Positions 49,247 through 62,546 are shown, counted from the stretch's first letter. The stretch is DNA of 64,000 bases from Corynebacterium sp. HMSC05H05 (GCF_001807265.1 NZ_KV788388.1:141816-205815), one strand, 5' to 3'. Numbers and translations: made by a program. Notes: a model not told the origin generated them from the letters alone.

Positions 49247-50337
49247 TGGCATTGGCAGACACCCGATTTGAGGACCGCCGCCGCAAACTGTCCACGAAGC
49301 TGGCGGAGCGCCGGATCGACGACATGCTGGTCACGCACCTGACGCACGTGCGCTACCTGTCCGGTTTCTCCGGGTCGAACGGAGCCATGCTGGTGTCGAA
49401 GGACCGCACCGCCGCCATCGCCACAGATGGGCGCTACACCACACAAATCGGCGAGGAGGTGCCCGACATTGCGGCCACGATTGAGCGCAACGTCGGCGTG
49501 GCCATGCTGTCCAAGGCTACCGAGGGCCACCGTGTTGGCTTCGAGGCGGACTACGTCTCGGTTGCACAGCTGGAGAAGTTGCGTGAAGCATGCCCGGAGG
49601 GCGTCACCCTCGTGCCGGTCAGCGGGGTGATCGAGGAGATTCGCCTGATCAAGGACAACCTGGAGCTCAAGCGCTTGACCGAGGCTGCAGAGCTGACGGT
49701 GAAGGCGCTCGACGGACTGCTCGGTGCCGGCGAGCTGCGCGCCGGCCGCACGGAGCACGAAGTGGCCGCGGACCTGGAGTACCGCATGCGCGTATTGGGT
49801 GCGGAGCGCGTCAGCTTCGACACCATCGTCGCCTCCGGGCCGAACTCCGCCAAGCCGCACCATGGCGCCAGCGACCGAGTGATCGCGGAGGGCGACCTGG
49901 TCACCATCGATTTCGGCATGCACCGTCTCGGCTTCAACTCGGACATGACCCGCACGTTCGCGATCGGGCAGATCGGCGACCTTGAGCGCGAGATCTACGA
50001 GGTCACCCTCGCCGCGCAGCTCGCAGGCGTGAAGGCCGCGGTGCCGGGGGCGAAGCTAGTGGACGTGGACAAGGCCTGCCGCGACGTGATTGAGGAAGCC
50101 GGCTACGGCGAGTACTTCGTGCACTCCACCGGCCACGGGGTTGGCCTGGATGTGCACGAGGCGCCCAGCGCCGCGAAGACCGGCGCGGGCGTGCTGGAGG
50201 AGGGGATGACGCTGACTATCGAACCGGGCATCTACATTCCTGGCAAGGTCGGCGTGCGCATCGAAGACACGCTCATCATCACCTCGGCCGCGCCAAAGGT
50301 GATCACGGAGTACACCAAGGATTTGACCGTGCTGTAA
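49246..50337 (+). CDS. pepQ: Xaa-Pro aminopeptidase/dipeptidase (M24 metallopeptidase)
   Basis: A 363-residue creatinase-like protein. The M24 metal ligands are in TIDFGMHRLGFNSDMTRTFAIG (two Asp), HSTGHGVGLDVHEAP (His) and LTIEPGIYIPG and GVRIEDTLII (two Glu). It cleaves proline-containing peptides. Position before efp is conserved in Actinobacteria. Confidence 0.9.
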   Translation: MALADTRFEDRRRKLSTKLAERRIDDMLVTHLTHVRYLSGFSGSNGAMLVSKDRTAAIATDGRYTTQIGEEVPDIAATIERNVGVAMLSKATEGHRVGFEADYVSVAQLEKLREACPEGVTLVPVSGVIEEIRLIKDNLELKRLTEAAELTVKALDGLLGAGELRAGRTEHEVAADLEYRMRVLGAERVSFDTIVASGPNSAKPHHGASDRVIAEGDLVTIDFGMHRLGFNSDMTRTFAIGQIGDLEREIYEVTLAAQLAGVKAAVPGAKLVDVDKACRDVIEEAGYGEYFVHSTGHGVGLDVHEAPSAAKTGAGVLEEGMTLTIEPGIYIPGKVGVRIEDTLIITSAAPKVITEYTKDLTVL

Positions 50338-50388
50338 CATTGCTGTGTTTGCACACGCCCCGACACTCCCAGGAGGAAGGTACTTACC

Positions 50389-50952
50389 ATGGCAACTACC
50401 GCCGATTTCAAGAACGGCCTGGTGCTGAAGAACGAAGGCAAGCTGCAGCAGATTGTCGAGTTCCAGCACGTCAAGCCCGGCAAGGGTCCGGCGTTCGTGC
50501 GCACCAAGCTCAAGGACGTTGTCACCGGCAAGACCGTGGATAAGACCTGGAACGCTGGTGTGAAGGTGGAAACCGCGACCGTGGACCGCCGCGACATGAC
50601 CTACCTGTACAACGACGGCACCAACTACGTTGTCATGGACGACAAGACCTTCGAGCAGTTCGAGCTGCCGGCAGAGAAGTTCGGCGAGGCCGCCCGCTTC
50701 CTGCTGGAGAACATGCGCGTCCAGGTCTCCTTCCACGAGGGCGACGCGCTGTTCGCGGAGCTGCCGATCTCCGTGGATCTGAAGATTGAGCAGACCGAGC
50801 CGGGCCTGCAGGGCGACCGCTCCACCGGCGGCACCAAGCCGGCCACCCTGGAAACTGGTGCTGAGATCCAGGTGCCGCTGTTCCTGGAGACCGGCAACGT
50901 GGTCAAGGTGGACACCCGCACCGGCGAGTACCTGTCCCGCGTGAACAACTAA
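50389..50952 (+). CDS. efp: Translation elongation factor P
   Basis: 187 residues with KOW-like, OB and C-terminal domains. The modification-loop region reads [16 protein letters not shown], with the loop Lys retained. It helps ribosomes at polyproline stretches. GGAGGAAGG precedes the ATG. Its stop TAA overlaps the nusB ATG. Confidence 0.97.
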   Translation: MATTADFKNGLVLKNEGKLQQIVEFQHVKPGKGPAFVRTKLKDVVTGKTVDKTWNAGVKVETATVDRRDMTYLYNDGTNYVVMDDKTFEQFELPAEKFGEAARFLLENMRVQVSFHEGDALFAELPISVDLKIEQTEPGLQGDRSTGGTKPATLETGAEIQVPLFLETGNVVKVDTRTGEYLSRVNN

Positions 50953-51584
50953 TGCCCGATTACAAACGACACGGCGCGCGCTACCGGGCGCGCCGCCGGG
51001 CAGTAGACATTCTCTTCGAGGCGGAGACCCGCGACATCGACCCGGTCGCCATCGTGGAGGACCGCGCCCAGCTGTCCCAGAATCCGCTCAACGCCGTCGC
51101 CCCAGTAGCGGATTACACCCGCGTCATCGTCGCGGGCGCAGCGGAAAAGCTGGACGATCTCGACGACGCGATTGAGCGTCACCTTTCTGAGGACTGGGAG
51201 CTGTTCCGCCTGCCCGCAGTAGACCGTCAGATCCTCCGTGTCGCGGCGTGGGAGATCCTGTTCAACGACGATGTGGACGCGCCCGTTTCAATCGCAGAGG
51301 GTGTGGAGATGGCCACAGAGTACTCCGGAGTGCAGGCCGCGCCGTACATCAATGTCGTGCTGGACGGTATCGCGCAGCGGGCGGCATCCAACTCACCGTT
51401 TGCCGGCGAGGGGGCGGAAGACGCCTACCCGGTAGAGGACGAGAGTGCCCCCACCGATGAGCACTCGGAGGACTCCGGGCTGGAGCAGGCGGAGGAAACC
51501 GACGCAGCCACGGACCACGAGATCGCCGAGTCCACCGAAGACTTGGAGGCCGGGGAACCGGCGACGGACGGGACCCGCGGCTAG
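50952..51584 (+). CDS. nusB: Transcription antitermination factor NusB
   Basis: 210 residues. The all-helical NusB core (about 1-150) shows [19 protein letters not shown] and the [16 protein letters not shown] segment. A long acidic tail of about 60 residues follows, much longer than in typical NusB (about 140-160). It acts with NusE at boxA of rRNA operons. Confidence 0.94.
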   Translation: MPDYKRHGARYRARRRAVDILFEAETRDIDPVAIVEDRAQLSQNPLNAVAPVADYTRVIVAGAAEKLDDLDDAIERHLSEDWELFRLPAVDRQILRVAAWEILFNDDVDAPVSIAEGVEMATEYSGVQAAPYINVVLDGIAQRAASNSPFAGEGAEDAYPVEDESAPTDEHSEDSGLEQAEETDAATDHEIAESTEDLEAGEPATDGTRG

Positions 51585-51600
51585 TACCGGGCCTGTCAGA

Positions 51601-51666
51601 AAGTCGAGTAAAGGAGGTCGAGTACACGCCCATTGAGCGGCGTACTCGACCTCCTTTACTCGACTT
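51601..51666. repeat. Perfect 25-bp inverted repeat (hairpin) between nusB and ppk2
   Basis: Arms 51601-51625 and 51642-51666 are perfect inverses around a 16-nt loop. Each arm holds the octamer GTCGAGTA twice (51603-51610 and 51618-51625, inverted in the right arm), separated by AAGGAGG-like purines. No T-run follows. It could be a tailless terminator or a regulatory element. Confidence 0.9.
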
Positions 51667-51697
51667 CCAGACCGAAGACCACCGAAAAGGAAGCGAC

Positions 51698-52540
51698 ATG
51701 TCCAAACTCACCGTCGAAGAAGCCAAGCAGTTTTTCGTGAGCCCCGATTTTCAGCTCGCGGACGTGGATCCGGAAGCCACGCCAGGTGTCTCGGATGTCG
51801 ACGACGCGTTCAACGACTACGACGACGACCTGGACGAGTTGCAGGAGATGCTCTTTGCCAACGGCCGCGCGGGCAACGAGGACGCCGGTTCGATCCTGTT
51901 GGTGCTCCAGGGAATGGATACCTCTGGTAAGGGCGGCATTGTCCGCAATGTCATCGGTGCGACCATGGACCTGCAGGGCGTGCACGTCCAGGGCTTCGGG
52001 CGCCCGACGGAGGAGGAAGCCGCGCACGATTTCTTGTGGCGCTTCACTCCGCACCTGCCCAAGCCGGGGCAGATCGCGGTGTTCGACCGCTCGCACTACG
52101 AGGACGTGCTGGTGCAGCGCGTGAAGCAGATGGCGCCGCCGGAGGAGATCGAGCGACGCTACGGCGCGATCGTGGAATTTGAGAACGAGCTCGCCGCAAA
52201 CGGCACGAAGATCATCAAGGTGATGCCGCACATTTCGCGCGAGTTCCAGGCGGAGAACCTCAAAGAGCGCATCGAACGCGCGGATAAGCACTGGAAGTAC
52301 AATCCGAGCGACATCGACGACCGCAAGCTGTGGAGCCAGTTCATGGCCGCCTACCAGATCGCCATGACGCGCACGTCCACCGAGGTCGCGCCGTGGTACT
52401 GCATCCCGTCCGACAACAAGAAGTACTGCCGCACGGTGGTCAAGGCATTGCTTTTCGACGCCCTGAAGTCGCTCAACCTCGAGTGGCCTGCCGCCAACTT
52501 CGATCCCGAGGTTGAGCTGGAGCGTCTGGCCAACTCTTAG
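51698..52540 (+). CDS. ppk2: Polyphosphate kinase 2 family protein
   Basis: A 280-residue PPK2-type phosphotransferase. Walker A reads QGMDTSGKGG, the lid/Walker B region is FDRSHYEDVLVQRV, and RRYGAIVEFENEL follows. It transfers phosphate between polyphosphate and nucleotides; which nucleotide and direction it prefers cannot be read from the sequence. The ATG follows AAAAGGAAGCG. Its end overlaps the convergent YbjN gene by four bases. Confidence 0.9.
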   Translation: MSKLTVEEAKQFFVSPDFQLADVDPEATPGVSDVDDAFNDYDDDLDELQEMLFANGRAGNEDAGSILLVLQGMDTSGKGGIVRNVIGATMDLQGVHVQGFGRPTEEEAAHDFLWRFTPHLPKPGQIAVFDRSHYEDVLVQRVKQMAPPEEIERRYGAIVEFENELAANGTKIIKVMPHISREFQAENLKERIERADKHWKYNPSDIDDRKLWSQFMAAYQIAMTRTSTEVAPWYCIPSDNKKYCRTVVKALLFDALKSLNLEWPAANFDPEVELERLANS

Positions 52541-53013
52541 TCGGTGGTTTCTGCTTCACCGTCGGCCGGAGCAACGCCCGCGGCTTCGGCCTGCTTCTGA
52601 ATCTCGCTGACCAGCGCGCGCATCGCGTCCTGGGTGGCCAGCACGCCGTCGACGGCGGCCTTGAGCGAATTGGAAAGCTGGTCGTCTGCGAGTCCCGCGC
52701 CCACCTGGACTTCAGCTTCGGTGCGCACGACGAGGTTCTCGGTGCGGTTGACCACGAGTGCGCGTGCATCCAGGTAGGAGCTGTTTACCTGGTTGGCCGC
52801 CAGGTACAAGGTGGCGTCCGGGGTGTCCGCCGGGGTGTCGGTGACGGAGTCCGCGCGAACGATGAGCACGGAATCCAGCAGGACGAACAGCAGGTTGTAG
52901 CCGTTGACGTTGGCGTGGCCCGCGCGGCCCGAGGGGTCGTCGGAGACCTCCACGTCGTGGCCGGCCATGGCCTTGATCACGCGGTCGATGGTCACGAGCG
53001 TTGCGTTGCTCAT
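52537..53013 (-). CDS. YbjN domain-containing protein (second of pair)
   Basis: A 158-residue protein with a YbjN-like fold, which resembles type III secretion chaperones. Visible segments are TIDRVIKAMAGHDVEV and LLDSVLIVRADS. The C-terminal tail is Ala/Glu-rich. Function unknown. The ATG overlaps the stop of the upstream YbjN gene by one base (TAATG), so the pair is coupled and may form a heterodimer. Confidence 0.75.
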   Translation of the reverse strand: MSNATLVTIDRVIKAMAGHDVEVSDDPSGRAGHANVNGYNLLFVLLDSVLIVRADSVTDTPADTPDATLYLAANQVNSSYLDARALVVNRTENLVVRTEAEVQVGAGLADDQLSNSLKAAVDGVLATQDAMRALVSEIQKQAEAAGVAPADGEAETTD

Positions 53014-53495
53014 TACTGCGGCTCCTCCCAGGTGACAACGGTGGGGAAAGTGTTCTTCAAAAAGTCGAAGGCCTGCAACGTGGTGTCGATGGAGCTGGCG
53101 ATGAACGCGCCGAGCTGGTTGAACGACGCACCCTCGGCGATGCGCATCGCGCGGATAGCGCTGATGGCCAGCTGGTCCTCGCCGCGTTCGAAGAAGCGCA
53201 GGGTGGGCGCGAAGTGAGTCTGGTTGTGCTCGTTGCACGCGTAGAGCACCTTCGGCGCCATTTCGCGCGGGAACTCGCCGCGCCACAGTGCTTCGAACAC
53301 GAGGTGGTCGCCGTCGATGGCGACCACGATGGCGGCGTTGATGAAGCCGGAGCGCACTGCCTGGTCTTCGATGCGGTACTCGAGGTTTTCCTCCTCGAAG
53401 ATCGCGGCGACGGCCTCGGGCGTGACCTGCTCGGTCACGTTGCGTTCGGGGTGCTCGCTCGGCTGGACGGGCTCTTCGGTTTGATCTGTAGTCAC
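53013..53495 (-). CDS. YbjN domain-containing protein (first of pair)
   Basis: 160 residues. A Glu-rich N-terminal lead is followed by the YbjN domain (VTPEAVAAIFEEENLEYRIED, then HLVFEALWRGEFP and CNEHNQTHFAPTLRFFE). Function unknown. A GTG start overlaps the stop of the broken epimerase gene upstream as GTGA. All three genes are read leftward and would form one operon. Confidence 0.8.
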   Translation of the reverse strand: MTTDQTEEPVQPSEHPERNVTEQVTPEAVAAIFEEENLEYRIEDQAVRSGFINAAIVVAIDGDHLVFEALWRGEFPREMAPKVLYACNEHNQTHFAPTLRFFERGEDQLAISAIRAMRIAEGASFNQLGAFIASSIDTTLQAFDFLKNTFPTVVTWEEPQ

Positions 53496-54823
53496 GCCTG
53501 CGAGACTAGCAGCTGCTCGCGGCCCAACTCGTGGCGCAGGGCTGCGTCGAGGCTGGGGTAGCGCAGCCGCCAGCCGTGCTTCGCCGCCACGGTGGGCAGG
53601 ACACGTTGGTCCGCCAGCGTGAGCTCGTGCGCGCCTTCTTCGCCCAGCAGCAGTTTCGGGCCGAACGTCGGGATGGGAAACAGGTCCGGCCGGCGCAGCA
53701 GGCGGGCGAGGGTGGAAGACATTTCGGCGTTGGTCACCGGCTCTGGCGCAGTGGCGTTGACGGGCCCGGAGACCGTGTCGTCGAGCAGGGCGCGCATGTA
53801 ATAGTCAGTGAGGTCGTCTAGCGCCACCCAGCTCATCCAGAAATCGCCGCGGCCGAACTGTGCGGTGAGCCCCGCGTTGACGCTGGCCTTGAGTACCGGC
53901 AGCAGCCCGCCCGCGCTGGACAGCGCTAGCCCGGTGCGGATGTGCACGCTGCGCATCCCGTCGGCGTTGGCGGCGTCCTCCCACGCGTCGCAGACCTCGG
54001 CCAAGAACCCTTCGCCGGGCCCGTCAGCTTCCGTGCGCGGCACGCTGCCGGCATCGGTGCCGTAATAGCCCACGGCCGAGGCGCCCACGAAAACCTTCAC
54101 TCCCGAGTCCGCGGCGAGGCGGGCGAGTTTGCGGGTGGGCTCCACACGCGAGTCGCGGATGCTGCGCTTCTTTTCTTCGGTGAACCGTCCCATGATGGTT
54201 TCGCCCGCGAGGTGGATCACCCCGTCCACGCCGGCTAGCAGGTCAGCTGCCGGGTTGTCCATGTCTCAGTGCCGCTCGCCGGGACCCGCCTGTCCGCGCA
54301 CCAGCGGGACCACGGTGTGCCCGGCGGTGGTCAGCTGCGCGCGCAGGTGGGTGCCGACGAGGCCGATGGAGCCGGTCATAGCCACCGTCTTCGGGGCGGC
54401 GTGAGGCAGGGAAGCGATGAACCGCAGGTCCTCCACCAGCTGGCGCTGGCGGTAAGCCCAGGCGGGGCGGAGCGCGAACTCTGGGATGCGGGCGCTGACG
54501 TCGTCGATAAGCAATGTGCCCTCGCCCGCGTCCTCGAAACGGTGCACATGGCGCCAACCGGTGGCCGCGCGCACCGGCTGGTTCGCGGCCACGTCGGTGA
54601 ACTGGTGGCCCGCGACGTAGCCGTCGGCGAGGTGGCGCGCGACCCACTTCTGGCCCGCGGGGAGGCGGAACACTGTGGTGCCGCTGCGTATCGACGCCGC
54701 TTCGCTTGCCACCCGCATCGGCAGGAAGCCGGGGGTAAGGCGGGTGACCGCGCCCGGGCGGGTGTGCCAGCGCCAGACGGTGTCGCGGTCGAAGGGGAGG
54801 GTGTACTCGGCGTGGATGCCCAT
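53492..54823 (-). pseudogene. TIGR01777-family epimerase with SRPBCC domain, interrupted by in-frame UGA
   Basis: One continuous frame of 443 sense codons is interrupted by a single TGA at 54266-54268. The N-terminal part (54266-54823) carries an SRPBCC-like domain and the NAD-binding TGSIGLVGTHL. The C-terminal part (53492-54262) carries GVDGVIHLAGETIMGRFTEEKKR, the GASAVGYYG active-site region and the family C terminus. Relatives have a WDP-type Trp where the stop lies, so TGG to TGA is the simplest explanation. The two halves could be translated separately, since ATG at 54262 lies two codons after the stop, but the Rossmann fold would be split. Confidence 0.8.
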
Positions 54824-54910
54824 GGAATCCTTCCCGGTTGATACATGCAGGTGCTAAAGTGAAACGCGGTCCCAAGACTACACACGGCCCCGGCAGGCGG
54901 GGCCGGTTCG

Positions 54911-54950
54911 AAATCCTTTAAATTCCGCACTGTGAGGCGGGGAAGGAGGT
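54911..54950 (+). promoter_or_regulatory. PyrR-type RNA-binding loop and RBS-sequestering leader
   Basis: CTGTGAGG at 54930-54937 matches the PyrR recognition consensus CNGNGAGG. It sits in the loop of a short hairpin (CCGC 54925-54928 with GCGG 54937-54940). The ribosome-binding site GGAAGGAGG follows at 54941-54949. TCCTT at 54914-54918 can pair with AAGGA at 54943-54947. PyrR bound with UMP could therefore block pyrR translation. A GC-rich hairpin (GGCCCC/GGGGCC) lies just upstream, near 54885-54905. Confidence 0.65.
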
Positions 54951-54953
54951 TCG

Positions 54954-55514
54954 ATGAGTGAGAACGAACGGTCGACCGTTGAGTTGCTGAACGCTCAAGA
55001 CGTCGGCCGCACTGTTGCACGCATCGCGCACCAGATCATCGAAAAGACGGCGTTGGACGACGAGACCAGCCCGCAGGTTGTGCTGCTGGGAATTCCGTCC
55101 GGGGGAGTGCCGCTGGCGCAGCGCATCGCCGAAGCCGTTGAGGAGTTTTCCGGGGTGGTTATCCCCGTGGGCAGCCTGGACGTGACGCTCTACCGCGACG
55201 ATTTGCGCAACCGCCCACACCGCGCCCTGCGTCCGACCAACATCCCGGTGGACATTGACGGGGCAGTGGTCATCCTGGTCGACGACGTGCTGTACTCCGG
55301 CCGCACCATCCGCGCGGCGCTGGATTCCTTGCGCGACATCGGCCGCCCCGCAGCCATCCAGCTGGCGGTGCTGGTGGACCGCGGCCACAGAGAACTGCCC
55401 ATCCGCGCGGACTACGTGGGCAAAAACATCCCCACCTCGAAGGACGAGGACGTCACCGTGTCGCTGACGCCGCTCGACGCCGAGGACCGAGTCACGCTGG
55501 CGAGGGAGGCGTAA
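54954..55514 (+). CDS. pyrR: Pyrimidine operon regulator/uracil phosphoribosyltransferase PyrR
   Basis: 186 residues with the PRPP motif [15 protein letters not shown] and the PyrR-specific [27 protein letters not shown]. It is an RNA-binding attenuator or translational repressor that senses UMP. A strong GGAAGGAGG precedes the ATG. It abuts pyrB and leads the operon. Confidence 0.95.
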   Translation: MSENERSTVELLNAQDVGRTVARIAHQIIEKTALDDETSPQVVLLGIPSGGVPLAQRIAEAVEEFSGVVIPVGSLDVTLYRDDLRNRPHRALRPTNIPVDIDGAVVILVDDVLYSGRTIRAALDSLRDIGRPAAIQLAVLVDRGHRELPIRADYVGKNIPTSKDEDVTVSLTPLDAEDRVTLAREA

Positions 55515-56465
55515 ATGAAGCACCTGATCGATATCGCGGACCTTACCCGCGAGGACATTGTCGGCCTGATGGACGAGGCGGACCGCTTCCGCGAAGCCCT
55601 GGACGGCCGCGAGATAAAGAAGCTGCCCACCCTGCGCGGCCGCACGGTGATGACGCTGTTCTACGAGAACTCCACCCGTACCCGGTCGTCGTTTGAGACT
55701 GCGGGCAAGTGGATGAGCGCGGACGTGATTAACTTGTCCGCGTCCTCGTCGTCGGTGAAGAAGGGCGAGTCGCTCAAAGACACCGCCGCCACCCTCGAGG
55801 CGATCGGCGCGGACGCGATCATCATGCGCCACCCAGCCTCGGGCGCCTCGCAGCTTCTGCGCCAGTGGTTGCCGGAAACCAGCATCATCAACGCCGGCGA
55901 CGGCCAGCACCAGCACCCCACCCAGGCGCTGTTGGACGCGGTGACCATGCGCCAGCACATCGGCGACGTGGCGGGCAAGACCGTGCTCATCGTCGGCGAC
56001 ATCCTGCACTCGCGCGTGGCCCGGTCCAACGTGGACCTGCTGCACACGCTCGGTGCTGAGGTCGTGCTGGTGGCCCCGCCGACGCTTCTGCCCACCGGCG
56101 TGCAGTACTGGCCGGCCCGCGTGTCGCACGACTTCGACGCGGAGGTCGAGCAGGCTGACGTGGTCATGATGCTCCGCGTGCAAGCTGAGCGCATGCACGG
56201 CGGGTTCTTCCCGTCGCACCGCGAGTACGCCACCCTCTACGGGTTGAGCAAGGACCGCGCGAACCGCATGAAGGACTCGGCGCTGATCATGCACCCGGGC
56301 CCGATGCTGCGCGGCATGGAAATCAACTTCGACGTCGCGGACCGCGACAACGCCGTAGTGCTGGGCCAGGTGTCCAACGGCGTTTACACCCGCATGGCCG
56401 TGCTGTTTACCCTGCTCGCCGGCTCTGACGAGCAGGGCGGCAACGAGGAAGGAGCTAGCAAGTGA
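55515..56465 (+). CDS. pyrB: Aspartate carbamoyltransferase catalytic chain
   Basis: 316 residues with the carbamoyl phosphate-binding loop [13 protein letters not shown], the [13 protein letters not shown] loop and [12 protein letters not shown]. It condenses carbamoyl phosphate with aspartate. No pyrI regulatory chain is present. The stop overlaps pyrC. Upstream pyrR ends at the base before its ATG. Confidence 0.97.
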   Translation: MKHLIDIADLTREDIVGLMDEADRFREALDGREIKKLPTLRGRTVMTLFYENSTRTRSSFETAGKWMSADVINLSASSSSVKKGESLKDTAATLEAIGADAIIMRHPASGASQLLRQWLPETSIINAGDGQHQHPTQALLDAVTMRQHIGDVAGKTVLIVGDILHSRVARSNVDLLHTLGAEVVLVAPPTLLPTGVQYWPARVSHDFDAEVEQADVVMMLRVQAERMHGGFFPSHREYATLYGLSKDRANRMKDSALIMHPGPMLRGMEINFDVADRDNAVVLGQVSNGVYTRMAVLFTLLAGSDEQGGNEEGASK

Positions 56466-57745
56466 CCACGCTCGCTTTGAACAACGTTCGCCCGTACGGC
56501 GAGGACGTGACCAACATTCTCATCGACGTCGCCGACGGCGTGATCGACGCGGTCGGGGAGAACCCCTTCGACGACGCGGACGAGGTCGTGGACTGCGGGA
56601 GCAACGTGCTGCTGCCGGGCCTGGTGGACATGCACGTGCACCTGCGCGAGCCGGGCCGAGAGGACACCGAGACCATCGCCACCGGTTCCGACGCCGCGGC
56701 CAAGGGCGGGTTCACCGCCGTGTTCACCATGGCCAACACCAGCCCTGTGATCGACCAGCCGTTCCTCGCCGAGGCGGTGTGGGCGAAGGGCCAGGAGTAC
56801 GGCAAGTGCGACGTCTACCCGGTCGGCTCCATCTCCCAGGGACTGAAAGGCGAGCAGCTCACTGAGATCGGGCTGATGTCCCGCAGCGGCGTGCGCATGT
56901 TCTCCGACGACGGCAAGTGCGTCAACGACCCGCAGCTGATGCGCCGCGCCATCGAGTACGCCAAGGCGCACGACGTGGTTCTCGCGCAGCACGCCGAGGA
57001 CCACCGCATGACCGAAGGCTCCGTCGCCCACGAGGGCGAGCAGGCCGCGCGACTGGGCCTGCGCGGCTGGCCGCGTGTGGCGGAAGAGTCCATCGTGGCG
57101 CGCGACGCGATCATGACCCGCGACTACGGCGGCCGCTACCACCTGTGCCACGCCTCCACAGAGGGCACCGTGGAGCTTCTGCGCTTTGCCAAGAACCAGG
57201 GCATCGACGTCACCGCCGAGGTCACCCCGCACCACCTCATGCTCACCGACGAGAAGCTGGCCACTTACGACGGATTGTTCCGCGTGAACCCGCCGCTGCG
57301 CGAGGCCCGCGACGCCGAAGCATTAAAGCAGGCGCTTCTCGACGGCACCGTCGACGTGGTCGCCACCGACCACGCCCCGCACGGCTCCGAGGACAAGTGC
57401 GTGGAGTTCGAGCACGCCAAGCCCGGCATGCTCGGCCTGGAAACCTCCCTGGCTGTGGTCCACCGCATCTTCGTGGAGCCGGGCGACGCCGATTGGCGCT
57501 TCGTGGCCAAGGTCATGAGCGAGCGGCCGGCCGAGATCCTGCGCCTGGAAGACCAGGGCCGCCCGATCGCCGTTGGCGAGCCGGCCAACCTGGTGCTGGT
57601 GGACCCGCAATCGCCGTGGACCGCCTACGGCGAGCAGATGGCGTCCAAGGCATCCAACACCCCGTACGAAGGCATCGAATTTTCCGCCCGCGTGGTTGGC
57701 ACCTGGCTGCGCGGCACCCAAACCTACGACGCAAAGAAGGCGTAA
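56462..57745 (+). CDS. pyrC: Dihydroorotase
   Basis: 427 residues, type I dihydroorotase. The metal ligands are in [17 protein letters not shown] (HxH), the central DDGKCV and H residues of QHAEDH and CHASTEGT, and Asp in VATDHAPH. It cyclizes carbamoyl-aspartate. The GTG start overlaps pyrB by four bases. Confidence 0.96.
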   Translation: MTTLALNNVRPYGEDVTNILIDVADGVIDAVGENPFDDADEVVDCGSNVLLPGLVDMHVHLREPGREDTETIATGSDAAAKGGFTAVFTMANTSPVIDQPFLAEAVWAKGQEYGKCDVYPVGSISQGLKGEQLTEIGLMSRSGVRMFSDDGKCVNDPQLMRRAIEYAKAHDVVLAQHAEDHRMTEGSVAHEGEQAARLGLRGWPRVAEESIVARDAIMTRDYGGRYHLCHASTEGTVELLRFAKNQGIDVTAEVTPHHLMLTDEKLATYDGLFRVNPPLREARDAEALKQALLDGTVDVVATDHAPHGSEDKCVEFEHAKPGMLGLETSLAVVHRIFVEPGDADWRFVAKVMSERPAEILRLEDQGRPIAVGEPANLVLVDPQSPWTAYGEQMASKASNTPYEGIEFSARVVGTWLRGTQTYDAKKA

Positions 57746-57748
57746 ACC

Positions 57749-58240
57749 ATGTCTGAAAACACCACCGCACAACCCCAGCGCACGCGCGCAACGCTCGTGC
57801 TTGACGACGGCTCCGCCTTCCCCGGCTTCATCTTCGGGGCGACGCCCGCAGCGGACACCTCGGACGAGATCGCCGGCGAGGTCGCCTTCACCACCGACAT
57901 GTTCGGCTACGAACGCGAACTGTGCGAGACCGCACGCGCCGGCCAGATCCTCGTCTTTGCCACCCCGCTGGTGGGCAACGTCGGCTGGACCGGCGAGGGT
58001 GCCTCCGGCAGCACCGACATCACCGCCGCAGCCGTGATCGTGCGCGATGTCGCGCGCATCGCCTCCAACCACAACGCCCAGCGCACCCTCGCCGACGAGC
58101 TCAAGGCGCAGGGCATCACCGGGCTGTGGGGCGTGGACACCCGCAAGCTCGTCCGTCACCTGGCCACTGCTGCCCGCGATGGAAAGACGGTGCGGGGCCA
58201 GGTCACCGTCGAAAAGCACGCAGAAAAGCAAGAAGCCTAA
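57749..58240 (+). CDS. carA: CarA N-terminal domain only (small subunit of carbamoyl phosphate synthase lacking the glutaminase domain)
   Basis: The 163-residue protein aligns by eye to only the first roughly 150 residues of Car[53 protein letters not shown], and [14 protein letters not shown]. The class I glutamine amidotransferase domain of about 220 residues, with the Cys-His-Glu triad, is absent. carB starts 23 bases later with a normal ribosome-binding site. The usual TGYQE and TDPSYxxQ signature is diverged to [15 protein letters not shown], arguing for old rather than recent loss. Either CarB uses free ammonia or a separate glutaminase acts in trans. Confidence 0.85.
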   Translation: MSENTTAQPQRTRATLVLDDGSAFPGFIFGATPAADTSDEIAGEVAFTTDMFGYERELCETARAGQILVFATPLVGNVGWTGEGASGSTDITAAAVIVRDVARIASNHNAQRTLADELKAQGITGLWGVDTRKLVRHLATAARDGKTVRGQVTVEKHAEKQEA

Positions 58241-58263
58241 GAGAAAGACCAGGAGATACAGAC

Positions 58264-61628
<3,365 letters not shown>

Positions 61629-61629
<1 letters not shown>

Positions 61630-62453
61630 TGGCCGCGCAGACCTTCAGCCAGCGCCTCGTTGAGGCCGGGCAGGAGCACGGCCGTCTGTGCGTGGGCATC
61701 GACCCGCACGCCGCCCTGCTGGAGCAGTGGGGGCTTAACGACACCGTCGAGGGCCTGCGCGCGTTCGCTGAAACCTGCGTGGAGGCATTCGGGGGTCACG
61801 CCGCGGTGGTCAAGCCGCAGGTGGCGTTCTTCGAGCGCTTCGGTTCGGCCGGATTCGCGGTGCTCGAGACCACGCTCGCGCAGCTGCGAGCAAGCGGCAC
61901 CTTGGTCATCGCGGATGCGAAACGCGGCGATATCGGATCCACGATGGCGGGATACGCGTCGGCGTGGCTGCAGCCGGGCGCACCGCTGGAGGCCGACGCG
62001 TTGACGTTGACGCCCTACCTCGGAGTCGGATCCCTTGACCCAGCAATCGCATTGGCGGCCCAGCACGGTAAAGGCGTTTTTGTGATGGCCGCGAATTCGA
62101 ACCCTGAAGCTGCGGCCCTACAAACCGGCACTATCGACGGGAAGATGCTTTCACAGCGGATGGTGGACGAGTGCGCGGAATACAACCGGGCTGACGACGA
62201 TTCCATCGGGCACGTCGGTGTTGTTGTCGGCGCAACGGTGGAACATCCGCCCATGCTCGACCGCCTCAACGCCCCGGTGTTGATGCCCGGTGTGGGCGCA
62301 CAGGGCGCGACAATTGCCGACGCGGAAGCCATCGCGGGTGAAGTTGGGCACCTCGTTTTCCCCAGCGTGTCCCGCTCGGTACTCACCGCAGGTCCAGATA
62401 TCGCTGAGCTGCGCAAACGTGTATCTGACCTGGGGAAACAGGGGAGAGGCTAG
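61629..62453 (+). CDS. pyrF: Orotidine 5'-phosphate decarboxylase (type 2)
   Basis: 274 residues of the actinobacterial long type. The active-site motif DAKRGDIGST is present, with VGIDPHAALLEQWG at the N terminus. It forms UMP. The ATG shares a base with the carB stop (TAATG). pyrE and pyrD are not in this window. Confidence 0.95.
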
Positions 62454-62546
62454 GGTCTATTTACCGCCTGGCAAAATCCCTGGTAGTTTAATTCCGTCGC
62501 ACGGTGACGTGGAGAAATGCGCCTCTCAGCGCTCTCCGCTGCACCG

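Noticed and set aside
54260..54270. UGA decoded as selenocysteine in the epimerase gene
   Set aside because: The family has Trp at this spot, selenocysteine has no role there, and no downstream SECIS-like hairpin or sel gene is evident.
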